Assembly: GCA_039105265.1 (NCBI GenBank)
Contig: JAPFFF010000008.1
Location: 1,612,001 to 1,676,000 of the forward strand
Origin: Tritrichomonas musculus
Taxonomy: Eukaryota; Parabasalia; Tritrichomonadida; Tritrichomonadidae
Direction: 5' to 3'
DNA length: 64,000 nucleotides
Part shown: positions 18,894-28,786 of the stretch, one piece after another
How positions within the stretch are numbered: position 1 is the first letter of the stretch
Layout: the number at the start of each line of letters is the position of its first letter
Notes under the pieces: model-generated
Told to the model about the DNA's origin: nothing
What the model saw: only the letters and a program-made list of their open reading frames with translations
Database searches by the model: none
Program-made: the position numbers and the translations under genes

Positions 18894-19248
18894 TCACTTT
18901 TTCAGCTGTCTCCAAACAAATAATGCCAGCACAGAAAACTTCTCTCCTTCAACAACATCCAAAATTGACTTCAATGACACGTTATTTTCTCTATCAGACG
19001 TTATTTCTTTGGAGACAGCTAAAAAAGTGCTAAATAGGATCAAAATGTGAAATTTTGGCAGTTTTGGCTGGCTGCTTTTCAAGATTGCAGCAGACGACGA
19101 AGTGCCTGACGACTCTTGGGAGAAAGAGCGGAAGTGAACAGGGAACCGTCTCATAAGAATCATTCCATTCGATGTGGATTTCAGTTCCAATTGCTGCTTT
19201 ACTGAAAGAAAGAATCAGTTGCTCTTCAAACTTACGAGAGTGACTCAT
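18894..19248 (-). pseudogene. Decayed minus-strand host coding remnant
   Basis: Two overlapping minus-strand frames (19030-19248, starting MSHSRKFEEQLILSFSKAAI; and 18894-19190, containing EITSDRENNVSLKSILDVVE) share this stretch. Base composition is richer in G+C than the flanks and residues look protein-like. That suggests a gene remnant whose frame changes near 19,100, or a gene with an unrecognised intron. I do not recognise the family. Confidence 0.35.
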
Positions 19249-20157
19249 CAGATCAATGAATTAAAGAGCTTTTTGATTGTGTCATTTAATTTATGACTGG
19301 ATAATTGAGATATTCCATAGTAAATGGATTCTCATCTGTTAAAAAAAATCCGATTTTATGATGAGTTTGCCATATTATAATTCACATTTGATATTGGATC
19401 AAGTTGTGATTTTGCGAGATCAGCATTTATCTCTAAGGAAGGTAAATTATGTAAGTCTATAATTGAGTCATCAGGCTCTGATGCTTGAAGAGGAATCATT
19501 GTGAGAATTGTAGTTGTATTTTGAAGAGTTGAAGTAAAAGTGCGTTGAAATATTATTTTGGAAAACAATTTTGTTATAAGGAATGTTAACAGTTTTAGCA
19601 GATGCATTCCTAAGAGCAACTTTTTCTGTAATTGCTGCTGTCTATCTTAGTTATTTGGCTTTATTGAAGGTTTCTTTTGCTGTTTCAATACCATTAAAAA
19701 AGAAATAGCAACAGTATTCTACTCATTCCAAAATGTTCTTTTTGAAAACATAGGAAAAATTAAATGAAAAAGAAATCAACTTTATTAAATCAGTTGACTT
19801 TGATATGAGCAATGAAACAGCATTTATTGCAATTTTTATGTAAGAATCAACTTGATTCTGAATTAAGTATTCACATTTGATATTGGCTCAAATAGTTGAG
19901 GCACAACCAATTTGGTCATTTAAAGATGAGATTTGAATCAATTTTTATCAAATTACAAATAAAAATGATGAATCAATTTTTATTTTGACATTTTTCGCTT
20001 TTTATTTGAAATGTTGAGAAAGATAATATTAAAATACCGAAAATGACAAAAGAATCCAAATATACTCACAAAAGCTAAAGTCTTTTTGTTTATTTTCACT
20101 TTTTAAAAAAAAATTAAATAATATTCTCAAAATTGAAAGATATTATGAATTGATAAT
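19249..20157. other. Intergenic DNA with one weak minus-strand open stretch
   Basis: Mostly A+T-rich. A minus-strand frame at 19356-19619 (including IPLQASEPDDSIIDLHNLPS) may be another piece of an eroded gene, but nothing supports a function. Nothing else is recognisable. Confidence 0.4.
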
Positions 20158-20163
20158 TCACTT
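20158..20163 (+). promoter_or_regulatory. Trichomonad initiator (Inr) before the tandem kinase gene
   Basis: TCACTT, matching the trichomonad initiator TCA(+1)Y(T/A); the +1 A would be 20160, 8 nt before the ATG at 20168. Short leaders of this kind are normal in trichomonads and support the chosen start. Confidence 0.55.
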
Positions 20164-20167
20164 TCTA

Positions 20168-22126
20168 ATGGACTTCGAAGGAGCTTTCTTTGATACAACT
20201 GACTACGAACCAACAAATAAAATGCTTGGAAAAGGTAGTTTTGGAAAGGTGTTTGTTGTTAACAATACTAAAGATGGCAAACAATACGCAGCAAAACTTC
20301 TAAACCCAGATAATATGTTAAAAAGCAAAGATCAAATGATGCTTTTACGCGAAGTGCAAATACTCTGTAAGCTTGATCATCCAAGTATTGTCAAGTTTTA
20401 CGGAATTAATTTCCACTCTTTTTTAAATCCAACGCAACTGGAACCTACTATATTAACCGAATATTTGAAGAACGGTTCATTAAAAAAAGTCCTTGACAAA
20501 GAAAAAAACAGTATTGCCGACTTGAATTGGAGTCCTACGAAAAAATATATCAATTTACTAGGAATATCAGATGCCATGCGATATCTTCATTCCAAAGGTG
20601 TTTTACATCGAGACCTGAAACCAGAAAACATATTAATAGACGAAAATTACTATCCACGAGTTTGTGATTTTGGATTATCCAGATGCTTCCCGGAGACCCT
20701 CACAAAATCGATGCAATTAGTACTAACACAAAATATTGGCTCCCCACTTTACATGGCCCCAGAAGTACTTGACGATAAAGGCGGATATGGCCCAGGAGTT
20801 GATGTTTATGCATTTGCATTCCTTGCATACGAAATTGTCGCGCGAAAAGAGCCATACTCAGAGAACGGCAAGCCAGCAAACATATCAACTCTTTTCAGAA
20901 AGATTGGACTCGGAATCCGTCCAGAATTTCCAGCTGGAGTCCCTGAACAAACGCAAAAATTGATCAGTTCATGCTGGAGCAAAGAACCGAAAGATCGTCC
21001 TTCATTTGAAGAAATTTTCAACACCCTGTCGAACGATCGAACTTGTATTGGTGAAGATGTCGATGAAGATGAAGTTGACGAATATCTTGAAGCACTGAAA
21101 GAGGCCAAAGACAAAGACAAAGAAAAGAAGAATGGAGCTGTAAAAGAAAATGGCCAAGACCAGAAAGCAAATACAATTAAGGAACGTCCAAGCTCCTTCA
21201 GATCAATGGATCCAATCTTCGACTTGCTCATTGATCTTTCTAATTTAAAGATAGATCAATGCATTGGAAGAGGTGAGTTATACGAGGTCTTCAGAGGACT
21301 TATTAAGGAAGATCAATTATGTGCGGTTAGATATCCTCTTAAAATCGAAGGTGTTGAAGATCAAAAGCGTTTTTTCAGTGAAATTCAATGCCAGCACTCA
21401 TTGAATCATAAAGCAGTATTGCCGCTGATTGGATATTCTATTCCTAATAAATCCAATGGAACGTACGCAATTATTACTGATTTAATGCCAAATGGTAGTC
21501 TTCATCAGTTAATAGAAATGGTAAACGATGGTAATGCGCCAGATGATTGGGAAACAATCAGAGCCATCAATATCTTCGGTATTGCAGCAGGCATGGCATA
21601 CATACACCAGCACAACGTTATTCATCGTGACCTGAGCGCCTACAACATTTTTCTTGATGAAAGCTATCATCCAAAAATTGGTGGATTTGCTGATGCAAAA
21701 TTCTTAGAACAAGGGGCACTCGAAGACAATGAATTTTGGGTTGGCACACCCTTTTACATGGCACCTGAAATTTTTGAATGTGAGCCCTACTCCAACAAAG
21801 CCGATGTTTATTCATATGCAATTATGTTATATGAATTGATGACATATAAAAAGCCATATGAAGAGGTGAGAAATGTGGCCATAATCCATATAGCTCGAAT
21901 GATTGTTGACGGAAGAAGGCCTAAAATATATGATCGTGACATTCCAAAAATCTGGATTGAATTAATAAATCGTTGTTGGGATTCAAATCCAGATAATCGT
22001 CCAACTTTCATAGAAATTGTTAAAGAACTAATGGACAACAGGGAAGATTACTTTGATCTAGAATTAATCCGTGAAGAAGAATTATGTGATTATATCGATG
22101 ACGTGATTGCCTGCTTTGGTTTTTAA
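20168..22126 (+). CDS. Tandem protein kinase: active TKL-like domain plus pseudokinase-like domain
   Basis: 652 residues from ATG 20168; the frame is open further upstream only from a TTG. Domain 1 (about 18-285) has a full set of motifs: glycine loop LGKGSFGKVFVV, Lys in YAAKLL, HRDLKPEN (147-154), DFG (167-169), then MAPE. A charged linker rich in Lys/Glu/Asp follows (about 295-345). Domain 2 (about 360-630) keeps HRDLSAYN (486-493) and MAPE, but its ATP-site Lys is Arg388 (CAVRYP) and its DFG is GFA (506-508). It therefore looks catalytically impaired. Ser/Thr phosphorylation by domain 1, with domain 2 as regulator or scaffold, is inference. A fragment of a near copy lies at 18505-18720. 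Confidence 0.9.
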   Translation: MDFEGAFFDTTDYEPTNKMLGKGSFGKVFVVNNTKDGKQYAAKLLNPDNMLKSKDQMMLLREVQILCKLDHPSIVKFYGINFHSFLNPTQLEPTILTEYLKNGSLKKVLDKEKNSIADLNWSPTKKYINLLGISDAMRYLHSKGVLHRDLKPENILIDENYYPRVCDFGLSRCFPETLTKSMQLVLTQNIGSPLYMAPEVLDDKGGYGPGVDVYAFAFLAYEIVARKEPYSENGKPANISTLFRKIGLGIRPEFPAGVPEQTQKLISSCWSKEPKDRPSFEEIFNTLSNDRTCIGEDVDEDEVDEYLEALKEAKDKDKEKKNGAVKENGQDQKANTIKERPSSFRSMDPIFDLLIDLSNLKIDQCIGRGELYEVFRGLIKEDQLCAVRYPLKIEGVEDQKRFFSEIQCQHSLNHKAVLPLIGYSIPNKSNGTYAIITDLMPNGSLHQLIEMVNDGNAPDDWETIRAINIFGIAAGMAYIHQHNVIHRDLSAYNIFLDESYHPKIGGFADAKFLEQGALEDNEFWVGTPFYMAPEIFECEPYSNKADVYSYAIMLYELMTYKKPYEEVRNVAIIHIARMIVDGRRPKIYDRDIPKIWIELINRCWDSNPDNRPTFIEIVKELMDNREDYFDLELIREEELCDYIDDVIACFGF

Positions 22127-23010
22127 GGTTTTACCAAGTTTATAATTTTACTGATGAATAAATTTGATTACAATCTTGATATATTTTATTAGTTTCCAAA
22201 ATAACTTTTATAAAGATACTGAATAGCTATAGCTATAGCGTAACGATTTTCATTTTATTATTAATACAGTTTTTTAGAGACTATAACGGAAAAATCCACT
22301 TTATCTGATATTCTTTGTGAAAACATCATTTTGTGTATTGGTTATCATTAATATTATGTGTCAAAATTCAATTCGCTTTTGACTCATATTTACCCATATA
22401 AAAGTTTTTTCTTCTGTAAACTATACAATTATTATACTATAAACCATACAAAAACGAACTGAGTTTTTATTCGTCTCAATTTTTTATAATTAGAGAAATA
22501 ATTACTTGATTTCAGGAGTTCAAATAATCAATGATTTCATCGATGATATAATTTATGATTTCCGGATATCAAAATCATAAATGATTCATCAGTTGTTTCA
22601 TTGACGTACCGGAATTCCAATTATAATACTAACTCAAGAAGCATATTATTTTTTTATCTTTTATCTTTTTTTTTATGAAAATGCTTGGCTGTTTGGAAAA
22701 CTTTATAAGGCATCATCGATCTAATTTTTGTTAATGGAAAAAATAGTTTTTTTAATAATAAATTTAATTTTTCCAAACAATTTATATATCTAAATTATTT
22801 CATAATATTTTCATATGTTTTACTTATTTCTTATGAAGATATTTCAAAAAAGCAATTGGAAAAAAAATTGAGGGGGAGAAAGAGGAAAAAAGTTGATTTT
22901 TTGTGAAGAAAAAATTGAATGAAAAAAAATTCGAAAAGTGCGTGAAAAAAAATTTACCAAAAAAATAATGTATTGTTTTTTATTTATTTAAAATATCAAT
23001 CACAATTAGT
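22127..23010. other. A+T-rich intergenic DNA
   Basis: A convergent gap between the kinase and proteasome-activator genes. It contains a short GATTTC/ATGATT-type imperfect repeat near 22,510-22,600 (CAATGATTTCATCGATGAT, then AATGATTCATCAGTTG) and a purine-rich stretch before 22,960. No gene is seen. Confidence 0.55.
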
Positions 23011-26000
23011 CTAAGTAATGTAACTAGGCCTAAGCGAGTCCTTGTACGGAGACAGCTGGATCGCTGCGTTCTCGGTGAAGTTTTCTTCATGCTCTGACCA
23101 AAATTCGTTGAAGAATTGATTGATGCAATCTGTCACCGTCGAATCTGACTCAGACGCGTCCTGGAGTGCTGAGAACGCTGATGTGATGTAGTCCGGGACG
23201 TCGTCGAAGATCAGGGTTGACCAGACAATTGCAAAGAGGCCCTTCGCACCTGCAATTCGCTGTGATGAATCGTTCTCGTCATTCAGCATCTTGACAAACA
23301 TAGTCAAAAAGACGGTTATTTTGGCGCGAATAGAGCCGAATGACTTGAAAATGAAAGACAAAAGAACCGATGCTGCGTCTTGGACGTCTGAGCTTTGATT
23401 GAGCAATGAAGGACTAACAACATCCCAAATGACTGACTCGATCAAGCTTTCATCAATCAAGAAATAAGAAGAAGAAATGAAAAGAAGCAAATTCATTAAA
23501 ATATTCACCTGCGCAGGCCAATTTTTTTCGGTTATGGTCAATTGCTCAAGTACCCTCACTACAACAGGCCTCGCGGTCTCTTTCGTCAGCGGAAGCTGTG
23601 CAACACTTGGAACAATGTCTGAAATCATCAAAGAAGACAAAGCTCGAACTGACACGTCTTGTTCATCCTTGTCCTTATCTGTGAAGAAAGAGCGAGTCCA
23701 CTCTTGTATGTTGTCGATACACAGAGGAAGAAGGCTCATTGATCCGAATGAATGCGCGCCGAAAAGTTGCAGAAGAAGATCAGAAATGAACTTGTCATCA
23801 GCAGGCAAAATATAATCATAAAAGTATGAGTTTTTAACATCAAGATAATTCTTCGTCACCGTGAATTCAAAGAAAGTTGTCAAAAAGTCAATAACTGAAC
23901 ATCTTTGAATATCTAAATTCAATACTTTCGTCTGAAAAAGTGGAATTGTATAGGGTGGGAAAATACTCTCAAATTTGTGACTGTCACGATTAGTCAAATA
24001 AACAAACATCTTGGCAAGCTCAGCCCGCTGTCGATACTGCTTCGGTGAGTCGTCGAATTCTATCGTCTTTAAGAAATCGTAGAGGTAGAAATAACGGCGA
24101 CTGTCGCTGAACAAAAGTGCATTTGAAATGGCCAGATACCAAGAGAAAGTTGAATTGGCTGAAAGGGACGATAGACGAGATCTGAAAAAGTCGAAAAGTG
24201 ACGGTTGGACTTCTTTGATTTGTGAATATGTAAACGACTTGAATGACGCCATGATGCCTGCAATGACTTCTGAAGAGACGTAGAGTGCTGCGATGTCATC
24301 AACTGACAATTTCGACACAATTTCAATGATTTTGATCGCAAATTTGGTTCCAATGAAACGAGTCAAAGTTCGCCAGAAATAGAACCGCTGGAAGTAGAAG
24401 ACTTCGAAGTTATACTGTTGCATGTTAATGAACAAATTGACCAAGTTGGACGTGAATTCCGGATCGTCCAAAAAGTAATTATAAATCACTTTGTGGACTT
24501 CAATTCGCGATTCAATTGTTTCTGATGGGAAATACTTCGATAAGAAGGAAGAATCGTTCGATTCATCACGACTCATTAGATGTGACTTATGTTTTTTATT
24601 AGGCTTGATACAATCATCCTCAAACTGAAAACCGTCATAATTTGACTCATCAACTTTTTCATAGACTCTATCGTCATAAACAGACTTAAACTTCAAGCAA
24701 GCAGGACCAACCAAATCTTGATCATCGGCATCAACATCTTCTTGTGTTTCTGTTGATTGTTTTTGATCGGTTTTGATTGAATTTTTCTGTTCATTTTCAT
24801 CGTATTTTATTTCATCACGAGGAATTAAGCATTCAATTATTTTGATCAATGTTTGAAGCGTCAATTCACATGTTGGAAGATCTTCCGACTTCAAGTAAGG
24901 AAGCATGAACTCAAGAATGTCTGGTTCAATGATTAACGGTTCACCTTCAACAACCGTATAAATGAGAGAAATCGCATAATTCTTTGTATCAGTTGAGTTT
25001 GCATTTGCGTCGGATTTCTCAATTGCGCCGTGAATCATTCTCATTCTTTCTTTCTTTACATCAAGGCAATTGAAAGGCGGCAAAGAGAAATCGATTCCAT
25101 CAAGAACAACAGCAACAGTATTTCTCAAAACAGTCAAAGAATCATCAGGAACATCCGCCGGCAACGGTCTGCAAAGAGTCAGTCCGATATCGATTATGAA
25201 TTGAATTTGTCGTGGCTGATCGACAATGATAATGAATGGAATAATGACAGTTGAAATCGTTGCAAGTGATTGAACAGATTGGCTTTTCATTGCTTCTTCT
25301 AGTTTCTTGTGTAATTGGTCTGAATAGTAGTCGCCAATTTTCGGGTAACATTTCAATGTGAAACTGAAGAAAAGTGCAATCACTTCTCTAACGGACGGAA
25401 AAGGTGACGAAATGAATTTCATTGCACAATCGATTATTTTCTTCGTGAACTTAGTGAAAGGGAATTCAATCATGTTCAGCCATGATGAATAAGATTTCAT
25501 TGCAAGCCAGAAAAGATGAATAGAAAACATCGACTTCAAAGAAGGAAGCATTGTACTCAATTTTGTATCGTTCCAAAGTATTTTTAACGACTCCCCAATT
25601 GCATCATCTTTCAAAAAGAGGTAATCAATAGGAACAACAGCATTCAACAGACAATTGACGATGTTTGTGGCAACTTGATGATGAAGAGTGTCACTTTTTG
25701 AAGTAATTGAAATTACCCAATCAATGACTTCTTCTAATTTCTTCGAAATTTGTGGAAATGAATATTGATACAATTTTGCATATGGAAAAGAAGGCTCAGC
25801 TTCAAATTCATAATCAGAAGCAGAAGAAGCCTTTGCCAAACCTTTTGTGATTCCGCTTGCCACTTTTGTTGCCAATGATTGACTTTGGTTGTCATCTTTT
25901 GAATAAATTTCTTTCAAAAGTGGCAAAACTTCATCGACAATTTGAACAGCTTTGTTTGCTTTTTCTTCAGTTGGATTCATCCATTGGATGCAATCATCGG

Positions 26001-27942
26001 TCATCATTTGAACGCCTTGTGTGTGTGGATGAATTGGAAGATTCCTGATCAATGATGTAATTGACCATTTAATAAGTGAATATGCATTATTTCGAACTTT
26101 TTCTTCACTGCTTTGAAGCGTTTCTTTCATCATTTTTAGAATCTTCTCAAAATGATCCTCAATGAATCCAGTCGAAGAACGAACAAGGCACATCGTTATG
26201 ACAACATTCCTCTCAGATAACTCATTAAAACACCACTTCCCAAACGATGTTGGCTCAAGCGAATCAATCAAAATTTTCAAGTTTTCAATCGGAATCTCTT
26301 CAATGTTGCTTTCAAGAATCTGGTTCATTTCTTTCAATATTTGCGGCTCAGCAGCTCTTTGCACAGCAGTCAACATCCCTTCCATCAGTGAAAGAGCTTC
26401 TTCAAAACCGTCACCAACCGCCGACATAGAAAAATTAACACACTGTCTCACAATCGAACATGCCCAATCACTCAAAGAATCATCAATTGGCGAAAGAAAT
26501 GCAAAAACTTGGAAAAGTTTGAATACCCAGATAGTTGTATCAACGTCAGATGATGTGATGTCATCAACAAAAGGCGTCATTATCAATTTAAAAGGTTCTG
26601 ACATCTCATTTGATACAATAACCGTCGGTGCAATACTAAACATTGTTCGTAATGCCGGCGCTTTAAGATGCTGATAATCAGTCAGTCTTTGAAGCGAGTC
26701 AAAAATTGGAGGAATCGTTACGGAAGGCAAAAGTTGAACAAGCTGCTTCAATTGCTCACATTCAGAGTTGCTGTAGAGATCGAGAACATAGACAGGCAAA
26801 ATGGAAGAGACAAACCATTGATGATCATCTTCGGTCAATGGCGAAAGATGTGACTTTTTACGCCTGTCACTTTTCACACGTCGACAATACGATAAAACAA
26901 GCTTATTCAAAAAGTCGACCGTTAACCCGACAATGCTATCGTCGGCATTCTGAAGAACAGGTGAGTGAAGTGGTGCTATCAAAAGTAAAATTTTGGTGAT
27001 GTGATCCTTAACGGCTTCTTTTGCACTAGTCGAAAGAAGATTGACAAACAAGTTGCAGAATTTCTCACATATGTCAGTGTCATCTAGCCCGCATGCAAGT
27101 ATAAATTGAGCAGTGTCGAGATTGAAGCTCCCTTCAGCAGGCCTCGGCGACGATAGGTCAAACGGAACGACGGGTATGTGTAAAAACTGCGAGAGCTTGT
27201 GGAAAAAAAATGGAATATGAGGTGACCAATTAAACTCTGAAATATTTTGAAAGGAAAGTCTCTCAAAAAGTGGAAGAAAGACTGAATCAACAGTCTGTGA
27301 CTGGAATAGAGCGTATTTCGAAATGAGATCAGAAAACCACAGATCGTGCTTGTTCTGATTAACGGGGAGGAAAAAACAGGTAAGTGTTAGGCCTAGCGAA
27401 TAAAGATTCCCTTTCGGATTCCAAAGAGGAGAAAATTCGGATAATATCTCTTCGGTTGCATTTGGTGTAAAATAGGGCTTACAGCCTTCAATCATAAGAA
27501 GTATGGATTGTAGATAAATGGTTAATACTTTACGCGATTTTCGTTTTGAATTTGATAATCCATAATTATAAATTATATTATATATTTTCTTCCAATCAAA
27601 AGTAATGTCGAGTTTGATTTGTGGGTCAAGAAAAATAAGAAATGTAGGAATAAGAGATGTCACGCAATCGAGATATTTTGAGCTGACAATGAAATCAAAA
27701 CAAATTTGAGCAAGTTTATTGCATTCATCGATATTAAATGTAAAGCATTCGGATGAAACATAAGCATTGAGACTTTCAATCCAGTTGGATATCATTTCAG
27801 TGTCTGTTCCTTTAAATGCTGATTCGATATTTTGAAAAATTAGATTTTTCAATTCCGTTTGAGTTGATCCTACAACTGAGCGAATTTCTGGAGGTAAAAG
27901 TTTGCGAAATGCTGCCGACCTTTCTTCGTTTATCAAACTCAT
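23011..27942 (-). CDS. PSME4: Proteasome activator PA200/Blm10 homologue
   Basis: 1643 residues from ATG 27942; an earlier TTG is unlikely because a TCATTTT initiator lies 17 nt upstream of this ATG. The protein is an alpha-solenoid of HEAT-like repeats over its whole length. The C-terminal ~85 residues match the PA200/Blm10 C-terminal domain: AGAKGLFAIVWSTLIFDDVPDY, then TVTDCINQFFNEFWSEHEENF, ending DSLRPSYIT. PA200 proteins dock on the 20S proteasome through a C-terminal HbYX tail (PSYYA in animals and yeast). Here the penultimate Tyr is Ile. An acidic, Lys-rich loop (about 1095-1180) is the likely disordered insert. It is shorter than animal PA200 (about 1840 residues). It acts in nucleus and cytosol in other eukaryotes. 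Confidence 0.85.
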   Translation of the reverse strand: MSLINEERSAAFRKLLPPEIRSVVGSTQTELKNLIFQNIESAFKGTDTEMISNWIESLNAYVSSECFTFNIDECNKLAQICFDFIVSSKYLDCVTSLIPTFLIFLDPQIKLDITFDWKKIYNIIYNYGLSNSKRKSRKVLTIYLQSILLMIEGCKPYFTPNATEEILSEFSPLWNPKGNLYSLGLTLTCFFLPVNQNKHDLWFSDLISKYALFQSQTVDSVFLPLFERLSFQNISEFNWSPHIPFFFHKLSQFLHIPVVPFDLSSPRPAEGSFNLDTAQFILACGLDDTDICEKFCNLFVNLLSTSAKEAVKDHITKILLLIAPLHSPVLQNADDSIVGLTVDFLNKLVLSYCRRVKSDRRKKSHLSPLTEDDHQWFVSSILPVYVLDLYSNSECEQLKQLVQLLPSVTIPPIFDSLQRLTDYQHLKAPALRTMFSIAPTVIVSNEMSEPFKLIMTPFVDDITSSDVDTTIWVFKLFQVFAFLSPIDDSLSDWACSIVRQCVNFSMSAVGDGFEEALSLMEGMLTAVQRAAEPQILKEMNQILESNIEEIPIENLKILIDSLEPTSFGKWCFNELSERNVVITMCLVRSSTGFIEDHFEKILKMMKETLQSSEEKVRNNAYSLIKWSITSLIRNLPIHPHTQGVQMMTDDCIQWMNPTEEKANKAVQIVDEVLPLLKEIYSKDDNQSQSLATKVASGITKGLAKASSASDYEFEAEPSFPYAKLYQYSFPQISKKLEEVIDWVISITSKSDTLHHQVATNIVNCLLNAVVPIDYLFLKDDAIGESLKILWNDTKLSTMLPSLKSMFSIHLFWLAMKSYSSWLNMIEFPFTKFTKKIIDCAMKFISSPFPSVREVIALFFSFTLKCYPKIGDYYSDQLHKKLEEAMKSQSVQSLATISTVIIPFIIIVDQPRQIQFIIDIGLTLCRPLPADVPDDSLTVLRNTVAVVLDGIDFSLPPFNCLDVKKERMRMIHGAIEKSDANANSTDTKNYAISLIYTVVEGEPLIIEPDILEFMLPYLKSEDLPTCELTLQTLIKIIECLIPRDEIKYDENEQKNSIKTDQKQSTETQEDVDADDQDLVGPACLKFKSVYDDRVYEKVDESNYDGFQFEDDCIKPNKKHKSHLMSRDESNDSSFLSKYFPSETIESRIEVHKVIYNYFLDDPEFTSNLVNLFINMQQYNFEVFYFQRFYFWRTLTRFIGTKFAIKIIEIVSKLSVDDIAALYVSSEVIAGIMASFKSFTYSQIKEVQPSLFDFFRSRLSSLSANSTFSWYLAISNALLFSDSRRYFYLYDFLKTIEFDDSPKQYRQRAELAKMFVYLTNRDSHKFESIFPPYTIPLFQTKVLNLDIQRCSVIDFLTTFFEFTVTKNYLDVKNSYFYDYILPADDKFISDLLLQLFGAHSFGSMSLLPLCIDNIQEWTRSFFTDKDKDEQDVSVRALSSLMISDIVPSVAQLPLTKETARPVVVRVLEQLTITEKNWPAQVNILMNLLLFISSSYFLIDESLIESVIWDVVSPSLLNQSSDVQDAASVLLSFIFKSFGSIRAKITVFLTMFVKMLNDENDSSQRIAGAKGLFAIVWSTLIFDDVPDYITSAFSALQDASESDSTVTDCINQFFNEFWSEHEENFTENAAIQLSPYKDSLRPSYIT

Positions 27943-27956
27943 TTTTATAAAATCAA

Positions 27957-27961
27957 AATGA
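27957..27961 (-). promoter_or_regulatory. Initiator (Inr) before the PA200 gene
   Basis: On the minus strand the leader reads TCATTTTGATTTTATAAAA and then ATG. TCATT fits the trichomonad Inr, with +1 A at 27959, 17 nt before the start codon. Confidence 0.55.
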
Positions 27962-28786
27962 GCCAAATATCTAAAGAAAAATTTGAATATAGCTTGAAAG
28001 TGATTTCTTTACTCTTTTGGCCAAATAAATAGTTTCATATATTAAAAAATGAACCTGTTGTTTAATGCTTAAAATAATTAAATAATATATTTGACATGAA
28101 ATATAATAATATATTATTTAAGTCAATACGATAATTTTGTTTTTTTTTTTTTTTCATTATGATGTATTTTCTATTCAAAAAGTTCAAACTTGCAAGTTGA
28201 AGATCTCTACAAATAATAATTTTTTATGATATAAAATAGTATAAAAACATTTATATTCTTATATATTCAAAATAAATTTTTTTATTACTGCATAACGATA
28301 AATTTTGATAATATTTTTCATACCACATTTTTGGTGCCAAAAAAAGGATATTCAAGGCTAATTATTTCATTTATTTATTGTATAAATTCATTTCTGAATA
28401 ATCAAAATTAGATATACACTTATTTTTTTAAATCTTTTTCTCCAATTTCACTCATATGAAGAATATGAATGCCATAAAAATCAAATCTAATTTATACATT
28501 CTATTGATTTTGATGGAATAAGTATCAATTATTATTTATTGAACTATATTTACTCTTTGTAGACCATAATGAAAATCATCGCTCAAATTACTATTTTAAA
28601 TGAAACAATATTTAAATTCCATCATTGCAATGATGTTTTTACAGAATACAACTTATAGATAAAAATAAATGGTACTCAACCTATTTCTCACCATTTTAAA
28701 AAAAAAAAATATTTTTTTTAAACTTCCATTTTATAAATAATGAATGTAAATATCTGATTTAAATTTATTCTTCGAATTGTTAAAAA
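27962..28786. other. A+T-rich intergenic DNA
   Basis: A gap between two minus-strand genes, with a T14 run near 28,140, scattered A/T runs and no open frame of note. Confidence 0.55.
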
